A model generated the notes under the pieces. It was not told the DNA's origin and made no database searches. It was given only the letters and a program-made list of their open reading frames with translations. From CAYZPE01 sp964626625 (GTDB lineage: Bacteria > Patescibacteriota > Minisyncoccia > Phycocordibacterales > CAYZPE01), in assembly GCA_964626625.1 (NCBI GenBank), contig CAZVFV010000002.1, positions 1 through 43,187 of the forward strand: a stretch of DNA of 43,187 bases, written 5' to 3'. Below are positions 7,536-15,141 of this stretch, one piece after another (the first letter of the stretch is position 1; every line of letters starts with the position of its first letter). The translations under genes and the position numbers were made by a program.

Positions 7536-8483
7536 TTAGGTGTAGGCAATACTGATTTCGTCGTTGCCGGCTGTCGCGTTTCTCGCCATGAGAAAATCCA
7601 CCGTGGCGAGCGCGACCCCGTCTCGATCCCCATCGCCGATCTTGATGTACTGGCAGACCGGTACCGAGAAGGTGCAGATGTTCCCGGCTGCGCCTGGATG
7701 CTTCCAGGTGAGCGCACCTGTGGTGCCGGCCAACCAGCGGCCATACCAATCGTGTGTCGCCACCAGTTCGAGCTCGGGATCGAAGCTGCCCTTCGGCATG
7801 CGGCTCGTGAGCAACGTACTGATGTATCCTGAGGCCTGGTTGATGTCCGGACGTGGCGTGAGTTGGTTGCCCATGTCGAACGAAATAGAGGAGATGAATG
7901 CCGAGAATGAGGCCACGCTGAACAAGGCGGAGAGCAGGGCCACAGGCACGGTGGTTTCGACCCCGCTCGGCGTGAGCAAGGCTTGATCGGACACCGCGTC
8001 ATAGACCCCAATGAACGAGAAATCGAACAGGCCTGGCTCGCCGTTCTTCGCGCTATACTTCACGTTGCCGCGCGCGCCGCGCAGCTGTTTTCTGACGCCG
8101 TCCTGATAGATCGCGATGGTCAAGGTGGGGATGCTGGCCAGGGCCGACACCGGCGCATAGGTCACGCTCGTCGCCGCCACGACGGTTTCGCCCAGGCCGC
8201 AGGCCTTGAACAGTTTGCCCAGCGCAGGGGCGGTGCCCGCCGTGCCAGACCCTTTGTTTTCCACTTTGAACGAGATGGTGGCCAGGCGCGTACCGGGAAT
8301 CTGCTTGAAGCTGGACAATGAAAGATCCATGAGCTTGCGCTCAAACATGGAGATGTTCGGCTCCCACTTGGCCGGCTCCAAGATCTGCGCATTCGCGTCT
8401 GCTCCGACGAGCGTTTCCACGGTGCCCTCGACCGCCTCAATCTTTGCGGCTACGATCTGGCGATTACTCAAAATCCTTCCCAT
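7536..8483 (-). CDS. Major tail tube protein, 315 aa
   Basis: AAGGAG lies six bases before the ATG. The N-terminus (GRILSNRQIVAAKIEAVEGT) and the next strand region (LEPAKWEPNISMFERKLM) match tail tube subunits of long non-contractile tails, with a central SFKVENKGSGTAGTAPALGKL and repeated beta strands ending in a DFLMARN hairpin. It sits between the tail-completion genes and the chaperone, the gpV position of lambda. Monomers would stack as hexameric rings forming the tail tube. The length fits the larger tube proteins that carry an extra domain. Confidence 0.85.
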   Translation of the reverse strand: MGRILSNRQIVAAKIEAVEGTVETLVGADANAQILEPAKWEPNISMFERKLMDLSLSSFKQIPGTRLATISFKVENKGSGTAGTAPALGKLFKACGLGETVVAATSVTYAPVSALASIPTLTIAIYQDGVRKQLRGARGNVKYSAKNGEPGLFDFSFIGVYDAVSDQALLTPSGVETTVPVALLSALFSVASFSAFISSISFDMGNQLTPRPDINQASGYISTLLTSRMPKGSFDPELELVATHDWYGRWLAGTTGALTWKHPGAAGNICTFSVPVCQYIKIGDGDRDGVALATVDFLMARNATAGNDEISIAYT

Positions 8484-8514
8484 CGCTCACTCCTTTCGCG
8501 CGGAATCGCGCAGA

Positions 8515-8685
8515 TCAGTCTCGTTCAGATTTCTTCGGTGGTTCGACCCACTCAGCGCTGCCAGAGGCCACCAATCGTTTCAGCTCGTCGGCGGTGGCAT
8601 CCTTCGGTGATTCAAGCGCGTCACCGTACTTCCCTACTATTTCGTGCTTGCTGTTTCTGTATTCGCATGTGAGTGTGACTTTCAT
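8515..8685 (-). CDS. Small conserved-type protein, 56 aa
   Basis: This short frame fills the gap between the tail terminator-position gene and the tail tube gene. It begins MKVTLTCEYRNSKHEIVGKY three bases from the upstream stop and ends with a charged tail (WVEPPKKSERD). It is mostly hydrophilic and predicted helical in the middle (TADELKRLVASG), a pattern seen in small phage proteins that bind a partner. No family recognised. Acceptance rests on tight packing, a good fit in the operon and plausible composition. Confidence 0.6.
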   Translation of the reverse strand: MKVTLTCEYRNSKHEIVGKYGDALESPKDATADELKRLVASGSAEWVEPPKKSERD

Positions 8686-8687
8686 GA

Positions 8688-9155
8688 TTACCCCGCAATC
8701 GCCGGATCGAGCCGGTCGTGTCGATACATGATGCGATAGCCCACCGTGCAGCTCAGCATGGGCATGCCCTCTTCAATCTGCACCGGGCTCACGCCGGTTT
8801 CTTCGGTGTTGACGGCGTTCTCGCCACGCCTGAAGTCTGGCTGTATCGCCTTCTGCACGTCGGCAATGAGGCTGTTCATCACTTCCGATGCGGATCGCGC
8901 ATCGGCCTCCTCGTCCTGCTGCACGACGAGCACCACGCCGACCGAGAGTGTGCGCGAGAGCAAGCCGAGCGGCGCTTCACTGACCACATCGTCGTCGCCC
9001 TCCAGCACGTAGGCCATCGGCGGCTGGCTGGACTGTCCTGACTGCAGCGCCCGCTCCACCGCATTCAGCGTGAGGGAATAACCGTTCTCGACGGTGATGG
9101 TTTGCGCGGCCGCCACAAGGTTTTTCATGATGCGTTCCCGGACTGACTCAGACAT
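8688..9155 (-). CDS. Tail terminator/completion protein (gpU position), 155 aa
   Basis: The sequence starts with a helix (RERIMKNLVAAAQTI), then shows a beta-alpha pattern with VVLVVQQDEEADARSASEVMNSLIADVQKAI and a C-terminal SCTVGYRIMYRH. This layout is common to gpU-like and neck-region tail terminator proteins. It overlaps the preceding gpZ-position gene by eight bases and precedes the tube protein, matching lambda order Z-U-V. It would cap the growing tail and join it to the head. Assignment is by synteny and fold pattern. Confidence 0.6.
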   Translation of the reverse strand: MSESVRERIMKNLVAAAQTITVENGYSLTLNAVERALQSGQSSQPPMAYVLEGDDDVVSEAPLGLLSRTLSVGVVLVVQQDEEADARSASEVMNSLIADVQKAIQPDFRRGENAVNTEETGVSPVQIEEGMPMLSCTVGYRIMYRHDRLDPAIAG

Positions 9156-9723
9156 GCGAGAGGCCCTTATTCACATATTGAGAGATTACCTTCATCCGCT
9201 GCTCCATCGAGAGCCGCAGGGCACGATGGGCAGCCGCAAGCACTTCCTTCTCGCCGCGTGGGATTTCATTCGCCCAGGCCTGCGTAAAATGCAGGCGCGG
9301 TGGAATCGTTACGGATTTGACGCGGGCGAACACCTTTCCAGCTCCGAGCTTGCCATTCTTCTTGCTGAGAAACAGCATCCCCGCCTGCGTGGGTGTAATC
9401 GTGGCGCCTTCTTCGTGGACTCGAAGAATGCGGCTAATTTTGCTGACAGATTCCAGGCTGGATAAATCAGCACCCGTCAGGAACCCTTTGACGTGCCCGC
9501 CTCGTTTGAACTGTCCGCCGAACAGGGCGGCCCCCGCTGGTTTCGACAGGGGGCCCACGCCTTTCGAGCCGGTCATTTGCTGTATGGTCCGCCGCCTGAC
9601 ACGCCTGGAAAAACGCCCCATGGCGCCCTTGACGAATCGTGTCGTCGTAACTGGGGCGGCGGCAAAGGCCTGTTGCAGTTCGTCGAAATTTACCGCGTCG
9701 ACGATGACTCCCTGCGTCGGCAT
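9148..9723 (-). CDS. Minor tail/neck protein (gpZ position), 191 aa
   Basis: The start overlaps the upstream stop (TAATG). Early residues include NFDELQQAF and a strongly basic FSRRVRRRTIQQMTG segment followed by Gly-rich sequence, as in gpZ-like minor tail proteins that act at the head-tail interface. The C-terminal half is basic and helical (LAAAHRALRLSMEQRMKV). The position between a joining protein and the tail terminator supports a tail-completion role. Confidence in the family is moderate. Confidence 0.55.
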   Translation of the reverse strand: MPTQGVIVDAVNFDELQQAFAAAPVTTTRFVKGAMGRFSRRVRRRTIQQMTGSKGVGPLSKPAGAALFGGQFKRGGHVKGFLTGADLSSLESVSKISRILRVHEEGATITPTQAGMLFLSKKNGKLGAGKVFARVKSVTIPPRLHFTQAWANEIPRGEKEVLAAAHRALRLSMEQRMKVISQYVNKGLSHV

Positions 9724-10067
9724 TACGCTTGCACCAGCACACGGAACATGCCGCCGTCGAACGACCGCAGCCCCGCGTCCTCTTGGATCACTTTGTTCAC
9801 GGAAAATTCCGTCTCCTGTGTATCGTCCAGGCTCTTCTTGAATCGCACCCGGTCGAACCGTTCCTTGATGGCCGTCACGCCATTCATGGCGTCCCGAGGA
9901 ATCAGTAGCTCCATCGTATGGGCCGCATACTGATAGCTCCCTGCGCTCTGCACCTGTGTCGGCCGCCGTTCCACAATCGCTTTAAACTGCCTCGCCACCC
10001 CGCCATGCGGCGTATAGGTGACCAGCTCGCCTCCGAGCTGGTCCACCAGTGTCACTGCGTCAGACAT
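9723..10067 (-). CDS. Head-tail joining protein (gpFII position), 114 aa
   Basis: AAGGAG lies five bases before the ATG. The protein is small and beta-rich (ELVTYTPHGGVARQFKAIVERR, HTMELLIPRDA), with a C-terminal strand (MFRVLVQA). Its length and location after the head genes match the lambda gpFII/stopper group, which closes the portal vertex and offers the tail-binding surface. No enzyme motif. Synteny carries most of the weight. Confidence 0.55.
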   Translation of the reverse strand: MSDAVTLVDQLGGELVTYTPHGGVARQFKAIVERRPTQVQSAGSYQYAAHTMELLIPRDAMNGVTAIKERFDRVRFKKSLDDTQETEFSVNKVIQEDAGLRSFDGGMFRVLVQA

Positions 10068-10076
10068 CGAGGCTCC

Positions 10077-10457
10077 TTAGACGATCTTCTTCTTCCCTGC
10101 TGCGGTGACGCTCACGAGTGATGGCCCGGTGACGATCGTGCCCACGTAGCCGAGAAATCCACCCGTCACCTGCTTGGGGTCGATCACGACCTTGGAGCAG
10201 CTGTTGGCGGTATTCACGGGAAAGGTTGCGCCGGTAATATCCGCTGCGCCGGTGCCGTTCGCGTCGGTCGCCGATTGGAGCTTGCCCGCGATGGAGCCGG
10301 TCACCGCGCCCAAATTTTGCTGGACAAGAATCTCGCCGTCGTAGGGCCGCACGTCCAGCCACTTGCCTGATCCACTGGTGGCAGCGGCGGTGTTGGCACA
10401 GGACGCCGCGTCGAGAATGGCGCTCGCGGTCGCGGCGCTCGCTTGTGAATTCATCAT
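10077..10457 (-). CDS. Capsid decoration-like/structural protein, 126 aa
   Basis: The start is at the first of two ATGs behind AGGAGGG. The protein is Ala/Ser/Gly-rich, with KWLDVRPYDGEILVQQNLG and a terminal FLGYVGTIVTGPSLVSVTA strand pair. This pattern recurs in small phage head or virion surface proteins. The last residues are basic (GKKKIV). It sits two genes downstream of the capsid gene, so a head decoration or stabilising role is likely, though not proven. A signal peptide is absent. Confidence 0.55.
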   Translation of the reverse strand: MMNSQASAATASAILDAASCANTAAATSGSGKWLDVRPYDGEILVQQNLGAVTGSIAGKLQSATDANGTGAADITGATFPVNTANSCSKVVIDPKQVTGGFLGYVGTIVTGPSLVSVTAAGKKKIV

Positions 10458-10506
10458 GATGCATCCCTCCTGATTCAGATAAATTTCGTGGTCCTTGCCT
10501 GTTCGA

Positions 10507-10737
10507 CTACGTGCTCGTGTATTTCTCTGTGTGCTTCTTCGTCTTTCGAGTCTCATCTGCCGGCGGATCGGATCTCTCCGCTCCCGCCTCCACCACGGGC
10601 GGCGCATCCTTCACCACTTCCACCGCCCCGATGCTCACCAGAAACTGGACCATGGCCGCATCCAGGTCCGTGGATTGACCGGCCACCAAGTGCCGGTCCA
10701 CCCCAATGCACACGCCACGGAGCGCCATAACCTTCAT
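10507..10737 (-). CDS. Small head-region protein (gpFI-like position), 76 aa
   Basis: ATG at 10737 overlaps the capsid stop (ATGA), so translation is coupled to the most abundant structural gene. The N-terminal half (GVCIGVDRHLVAGQSTDLDAA) reads like a short beta domain with a conserved-looking dRHLvaGq motif seen in phage head-completion proteins. The C-terminus is charged and disordered (ADETRKTKKHTEKYTST). Lambda encodes gpFI here, which helps packaging at the prohead, but I cannot claim homology. Confidence 0.55.
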   Translation of the reverse strand: MKVMALRGVCIGVDRHLVAGQSTDLDAAMVQFLVSIGAVEVVKDAPPVVEAGAERSDPPADETRKTKKHTEKYTST

Positions 10738-12611
10738 GACAGGTTGGTGCTCAAGACAAAGGCCTGCGGGTAGCGGACCAATACGTCCACCATCCACATG
10801 GCGCGAATGCCCACCTGGGCCGCGTTGAATCTGGTTCCGCCGGTATCCATGGCTAATTCCAGCACGCCCCAATCGCCGATGATGACCTCATCCCATGACC
10901 CAAAGAGCAGATTGGCTGAGGCCAATTGCTCGCTCGACATGGCGCGAAATCCGACGAGCTGGCCGTCGAGCATGTTCCCGGACCAGATTGGTGTATCGGT
11001 GCTGGTAAACCGCTGCACCGTCATGAGCTTTGCGGCTCCGGCGGTGTTCGTCACGAACCCAGGATTGCCACGGACGGCATTCACGGTTGCGGCGGAGGTG
11101 ATGAATGCGAGGATCTTCGCGTAGGTGGCAGACGCCGCGTCCTGCCCGGACGTGATGCCGGTGGTGTTCTTGATCCCGAGAGGCTGTGCGCCGCCAGTGC
11201 CGTTGATGACGACGTTGTCCACGCCGTCGATGGCGATGTCTGCCGCGAGGTCGGCCATGATGAACTGTTCCGCCGATGGCGTGCTCTGCCGCAGCAGCTG
11301 CTCCGACACGTCGGTGATGGCGATCGCCGTTTTCGGCGTCATCGAGAGCTGTCCCAATGCTTGGTCTGTTGCGGTGATGTTTGCGCCGTCACCGCCCTGC
11401 CAGGTGACGGACGCCTTGCCGGTTTGACGGGCGAAGGTGACGTTGCCGACCAACCCGGAGAGGTTCCGGGCACCCATGTTGAGCGCCACGGAGCGGTTGC
11501 GCAAAATGTCGATGAAACCAAGATTGTCCACGTTCACCATGTATCCGCCCTTGGCTCCTGGAAGTGTGGACATGGCCCGTGAGGCGGCCTCACGTCCGAG
11601 TGGACGGGTCAGCACTTCTCCTGGGACCAGAATGTTTGAGGTGAGATCGCGCCCCAAATTCTTGGCGACGGTGCGCGAGCATTCCAGTTCGAACGCGGCC
11701 TCCTCGTGGAATTTGGGATTCGACGCCCCGAACTTGAGTGCACGGATCGCCCGGAAAATGCTGTACTCTTTGGTTTCTTTTGCCGAGAGCCCCACCGCCG
11801 ATGCCGAGACGGGATTCAACTTGCCACGCTCTTCCATGACATCGAGGATGTCCTTCGCCACGATCGTCAACGGCGTGCCCTCTTCGATCCAGCGCGCTTC
11901 CACGCGAGAATCGATCTTGTTCGACTTGCAGAGGTTGAGAATGGCGCCGCGCCGTTCCTTCTCCGCCTCGACTGCGCCAATGCTGTTGCGTTTCGCAGCG
12001 TCTGCGGCTGCCGCTGCGGCTCGTTCTTCTTCTGGGCTCATGGGTTCCTCCTTGAATGTGGCCGAGTGGGCCGGTGGTGATACTCTCAACATCCTGACTT
12101 CGTACTCGCTCTCCTGCCTGCCGATGCCAACCGTATGATCGGCTGGGACGGTGACGATAGAAATTTCCAGCGGTTGCCAATCGGTCGCCCGGTAGATGCC
12201 CGTCTCCTTGTTCTCCTCGATCACATGAATCTGATAGGCCAGGGACACATTGCGGAGACCACCGTCGATCATCGCCTTGACTTCATTGGCGCGATCGGTC
12301 GAGAACAACTTGGCATCGACCACCAGGCGATTCTTTTCGACGCGGGCGCCAGTGATCATGCCGATGGGGTCGTCCACGTTGTGGTTGAACAGGAGCGGCA
12401 GGGCCCCAGCGGAGGCGCGCTTGAGATTGACGGCTGATGGTTCGTGGGAGAGCACCTCTGTGCCATACCAGCGTTCCACCGGCTCTTCTGAGGACGCTGG
12501 GAATGTCAACACATTGTCCGAGTCTTTCCGCTCCGCGACGATGTCGGCATGGACCCAGCGGTGCAGCAAACCCTTCTGTTTGACGACTTCCTCAGTCATT
12601 CCTTGACGCAT
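10734..12611 (-). CDS. Fused prohead protease and HK97-type major capsid protein
   Basis: I chose ATG at 12611 because GGAGG lies just upstream; ATG at 12599 is the alternative, and longer versions run into the portal gene. Residues about 10-185 are an S78-type prohead protease: FNHNVDDPIG carries the catalytic His and RNVSLAYQI the nucleophilic Ser. A Glu/Ala-rich coiled linker (about 195-300) acts as the scaffolding delta domain. The HK97-fold capsid domain follows, with the LSMTPKTAIAITDVSEQLL, GTGGAQPLGI and C-terminal GTRFNAAQVGIRAMWMVDV motifs. The protease would cut itself and the delta domain away during maturation. A paralogue of only the capsid part is encoded at 25500-26621. Confidence 0.92.
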   Translation of the reverse strand: MRQGMTEEVVKQKGLLHRWVHADIVAERKDSDNVLTFPASSEEPVERWYGTEVLSHEPSAVNLKRASAGALPLLFNHNVDDPIGMITGARVEKNRLVVDAKLFSTDRANEVKAMIDGGLRNVSLAYQIHVIEENKETGIYRATDWQPLEISIVTVPADHTVGIGRQESEYEVRMLRVSPPAHSATFKEEPMSPEEERAAAAAADAAKRNSIGAVEAEKERRGAILNLCKSNKIDSRVEARWIEEGTPLTIVAKDILDVMEERGKLNPVSASAVGLSAKETKEYSIFRAIRALKFGASNPKFHEEAAFELECSRTVAKNLGRDLTSNILVPGEVLTRPLGREAASRAMSTLPGAKGGYMVNVDNLGFIDILRNRSVALNMGARNLSGLVGNVTFARQTGKASVTWQGGDGANITATDQALGQLSMTPKTAIAITDVSEQLLRQSTPSAEQFIMADLAADIAIDGVDNVVINGTGGAQPLGIKNTTGITSGQDAASATYAKILAFITSAATVNAVRGNPGFVTNTAGAAKLMTVQRFTSTDTPIWSGNMLDGQLVGFRAMSSEQLASANLLFGSWDEVIIGDWGVLELAMDTGGTRFNAAQVGIRAMWMVDVLVRYPQAFVLSTNLS

Positions 12612-14202
12612 GTGACCTCCCGGCATCGCGCAGCATTTTTTCGGCATTCTTGATCGTCTCGTCGTCGCTCTCGTCCGCGTCGTCGGCCCGCGTGGCCTGC
12701 GGCGTGGCCGGCGGTGTCGCATTCGGATCTTCAATCGTCGAGGGATCGGTGTCGAACTTCAGGCCCATCGCCTGCATCATGTCGAGCTCTTGCTTCCGCT
12801 CTTTCAGGATGTCTTCTAAGTCGGAGCCGTCCGCCGTCTGCGCAATGACGCGCCCGACGGTCGTGAATCCGTTTCTGATCGCCTTCTCGTAGGCCTCGAC
12901 TTCTTTGGTGGGATCGATCCAGCTCCAGCCGCGCGGCTTGAACCGCACCGCTTCGTACTTGCTCGGGGTGAGCGCGTACGACTCTAGCGGCACGCTGGCC
13001 ACCGCGCCGGAGAGTACGGCTTGGTGGAGCCATATCGCATGGAGGCGCACCCGAAAATCTCTGATGAACCACATCTGCAGCACACGCCAGAGATCGCGAT
13101 CGTCGAGCAGCGCCAGGCGAGAACTGGAATAATTGCTCTGCGAATAGTCCCGGCTCAGGCTTTCGTAGCTGGGGCCGGTGCCTGCCGCCACTTCGCGCAG
13201 CATCATCCGCATGAAGGGATCTAGCTGCGCGTTGGGGCGATTGGGGGCCGCATAATTGAATTTCTCTCCTGGTGCCAAATGCTCGATCATCGCTGGAGAG
13301 AGTTCGACTTCCTTCGATCCGTCCGGCTGGTCGTCTCCAAAACTGCTCTCGCCGTCAGGCGATTCGATGAATCCCATGTAGCACGCCGAAGCACGAGCCG
13401 CGGTGATCTCGGCCTCCGTGAGGCCGTCCATATCGTTAAACTTGCGCGCTGTCGCGTGCATCCAGGGCATGGCGCGCGTCTGTGGCCAACGATCGATGAG
13501 GCGCAGATGGATGATGTCGGCTGCGGGCACCCGTTCGATGCGGTCGGTCTGGTCGGCGGTCCCTCGCAGATCGCCTGGATGCAGATGGCGAATCCAGTAG
13601 GCCAACGGCGCGCCGAATGCGTTGACTTCGATGCCCATCTTCACGATGGCATTCACGGCGACTGGCGTCGGTTGAAATTGGTCTGCGATGCGTTCCGATT
13701 CTACGATCTCCAAGGCTAACGGGATGCGGGAGTTCCCGAATCGAGTCCGATGGATGCGCACGAAAATCTCGCCCGCTTCGAACACTTGGCCAACCAGTTG
13801 CCGCTCCAGGGCGTTGAAGTGCAGCGACTGCCCGGTATGGCAGTGATCAGCCTGGCACCACTCTTCATGCTTCGATTCTATGTCGTCGTTGATGCGATCG
13901 TTCAAGTCGCCTCGGCTCGTTTCTACTTTCGCCTGCATGCCGATGCCGGTGCCGATGACGTTGTTCTGCACAATCACTTTGGCACGCTTGGCGTACGGCG
14001 CATCTCGCACTAACCCGCGTGACCTGTTGACTGCAATGCGCAGGCTGCTCGACAGTTCGCTGTCCTCACTGCTGGTCTGCGTGCCCCACCCTGATGTCAG
14101 GCGTGATGCGCGCGCCATGGCGTACATGCGCTGCTGGCGCACCGGAGCCTTGGGCGCAGCGGAGAAGATCGACGCAATTCTTTTTATGATGTGATTAAGC
14201 AC
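12592..14202 (-). CDS. Portal protein, lambda gpB family, 536 aa
   Basis: The N-terminal segment (SSEDSELSSSLRIAVNRSRGLVRD) and following NNVIGTGIGMQAKVE match lambda-type portals. So do the central EAGEIFVRIHRTRF, the internal AADIIHLRLIDRWPQTRAMPWMH and FIRDFRVRLHAIWLHQAV. The portal forms the dodecameric ring at one capsid vertex through which DNA is packaged. The C-terminus is acidic and disordered. It overlaps the upstream gene by eight bases and the protease-capsid gene by several, so the head genes are translationally linked. Confidence 0.92.
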   Translation of the reverse strand: MLNHIIKRIASIFSAAPKAPVRQQRMYAMARASRLTSGWGTQTSSEDSELSSSLRIAVNRSRGLVRDAPYAKRAKVIVQNNVIGTGIGMQAKVETSRGDLNDRINDDIESKHEEWCQADHCHTGQSLHFNALERQLVGQVFEAGEIFVRIHRTRFGNSRIPLALEIVESERIADQFQPTPVAVNAIVKMGIEVNAFGAPLAYWIRHLHPGDLRGTADQTDRIERVPAADIIHLRLIDRWPQTRAMPWMHATARKFNDMDGLTEAEITAARASACYMGFIESPDGESSFGDDQPDGSKEVELSPAMIEHLAPGEKFNYAAPNRPNAQLDPFMRMMLREVAAGTGPSYESLSRDYSQSNYSSSRLALLDDRDLWRVLQMWFIRDFRVRLHAIWLHQAVLSGAVASVPLESYALTPSKYEAVRFKPRGWSWIDPTKEVEAYEKAIRNGFTTVGRVIAQTADGSDLEDILKERKQELDMMQAMGLKFDTDPSTIEDPNATPPATPQATRADDADESDDETIKNAEKMLRDAGRSHASRND

Positions 14203-14758
14203 GCACGAACCTCACGCCGATGCGTCGTGGGTTGATGCCCGTGCGGGCCAAGGTTTCCGCCTGGGCTTCTTTCGCCACTTCAGCCCGGTAAAAGCTGCGC
14301 CATAGAATCATCTCAGCGGGCGAGAAGCTGCGGATGCGCCGGCCGTTGGTTTCCAATTCGAGCTGCGTCGATGAGGCCTTGCCTGCGAAGGCCGCCTCGA
14401 TGGCCTCCAGCATCGTCTTGGCATGGGAGCGAAAATCGAACGTCGTGGCGATGGCGATGTCCGGCAGAATGTCGATAATGCCGGTGGCGACGGTGTAGAT
14501 CTCTAGCGCCTTCGTGACCCGCGCGGCCCATTGGTAGGAGCCTGCGGTATAGGGCGCCGTGGTCGCCGCCGGGACCGACACGGAAAAATCGGCTCCCGCG
14601 GCGCTCGCGTTGATCGTAATTTTCGAGGTGGCGTTGATGAGCGTGTAGGAGAGCGCCCAGCCTGCATTCGCGGGATAGTCCGAGAGTGACTTCGTCCACG
14701 CCAGCAGATCGCCGGCGCGGAATGAAGACGGCTCAGTTGTCGGGACCGTTGCGCTCAT
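14195..14758 (-). CDS. Head completion-type protein (gpW position), 187 aa
   Basis: Residues 1-110 are beta-rich with small residues (SWALSYTLINATSKI-like strands around WALSYTLINATSKITINA). The C-terminal third is helical (HAKTMLEAIEAAFAGKASS) and ends with FSPAEMILWRSFYRAEVAKEAQ. That last part recalls the C-terminal region of gpW-type connectors, which also sit between terminase and portal. The N-terminal domain is larger than gpW (68 aa), so this would be a fused or elaborated version. Treat the function as inference from gene order. Confidence 0.5.
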   Translation of the reverse strand: MSATVPTTEPSSFRAGDLLAWTKSLSDYPANAGWALSYTLINATSKITINASAAGADFSVSVPAATTAPYTAGSYQWAARVTKALEIYTVATGIIDILPDIAIATTFDFRSHAKTMLEAIEAAFAGKASSTQLELETNGRRIRSFSPAEMILWRSFYRAEVAKEAQAETLARTGINPRRIGVRFVRA

Positions 14759-14793
14759 GCACGCAGAGGTACATCGAACAGGGCAGAGGTGGC

Positions 14794-14829
14794 TAGTGGA
14801 GGATAGTGGCGAATAGTGGCAAACAGTGG
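14794..14829 (-). repeat. Four 10-bp-phased CCACT(A/G) repeats
   Basis: (T/C)AGTGG occurs at 14794, 14804, 14814 and 14824, each separated by four variable bases, so the period is exactly 10 bp. This is one helical turn, which puts all copies on the same DNA face. The array occupies the 78-bp gap between the helix-turn-helix gene and the gpW-position gene. It could be an operator bound by that neighbouring protein or a packaging-related site. No promoter is obvious. Confidence 0.6.
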
Positions 14830-14836
14830 ACGATTT

Positions 14837-15109
14837 TTAGGTGCGCCAGCGATTCACGAAAGTGGCGCGAACTGGCTTGGGCTGTGGTTTCTCGAACGGT
14901 TCACCCGCTTCAGCATTGAGCCGTCCGGACTTGATTAATTTTTTCACGTCTGCAAACGGCACAAACCACCCGTCCTTGACCTTGAAGGCGTTGGGGAATA
15001 GCTGATCCTCTACGATCCAGCGATAGATCGTGTTTTCGTGTTTATCAAACAACTCAGCGAGCGCTTTGGTCGTGTAAAACTTATCCCGCACTAGCCCTCG
15101 CTTGCTCAA
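14837..15109 (-). CDS. Helix-turn-helix DNA-binding protein (excisionase/MerR-like), 90 aa
   Basis: Residues about 11-50 form a winged HTH: FYTTKALAELFDKHENTIYR (recognition helix HENTIYRWI) followed by a basic turn and a hydrophobic wing (GWFVPFADVKKLIKSGRL). The C-terminus is basic and Pro-rich. Such proteins act as excisionases, transcription regulators or terminase-like DNA binders. It lies between the large terminase and the head genes, beside four helically phased hexamers that could be its binding sites. The large terminase start region and the real small terminase are elsewhere, so this is not the small terminase. Confidence 0.7.
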   Translation of the reverse strand: MSKRGLVRDKFYTTKALAELFDKHENTIYRWIVEDQLFPNAFKVKDGWFVPFADVKKLIKSGRLNAEAGEPFEKPQPKPVRATFVNRWRT

Positions 15110-15141
15110 TCATGCAACGGGCTCTATTGACCTTGAGCATG

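Noticed and set aside
6989..8011. 340-residue reading of the chaperone frame starting inside the tail tube gene
   Set aside because: The first 160 residues are the tube gene read in another frame. A GTG with a ribosome-binding site at 7522 explains the real gene.
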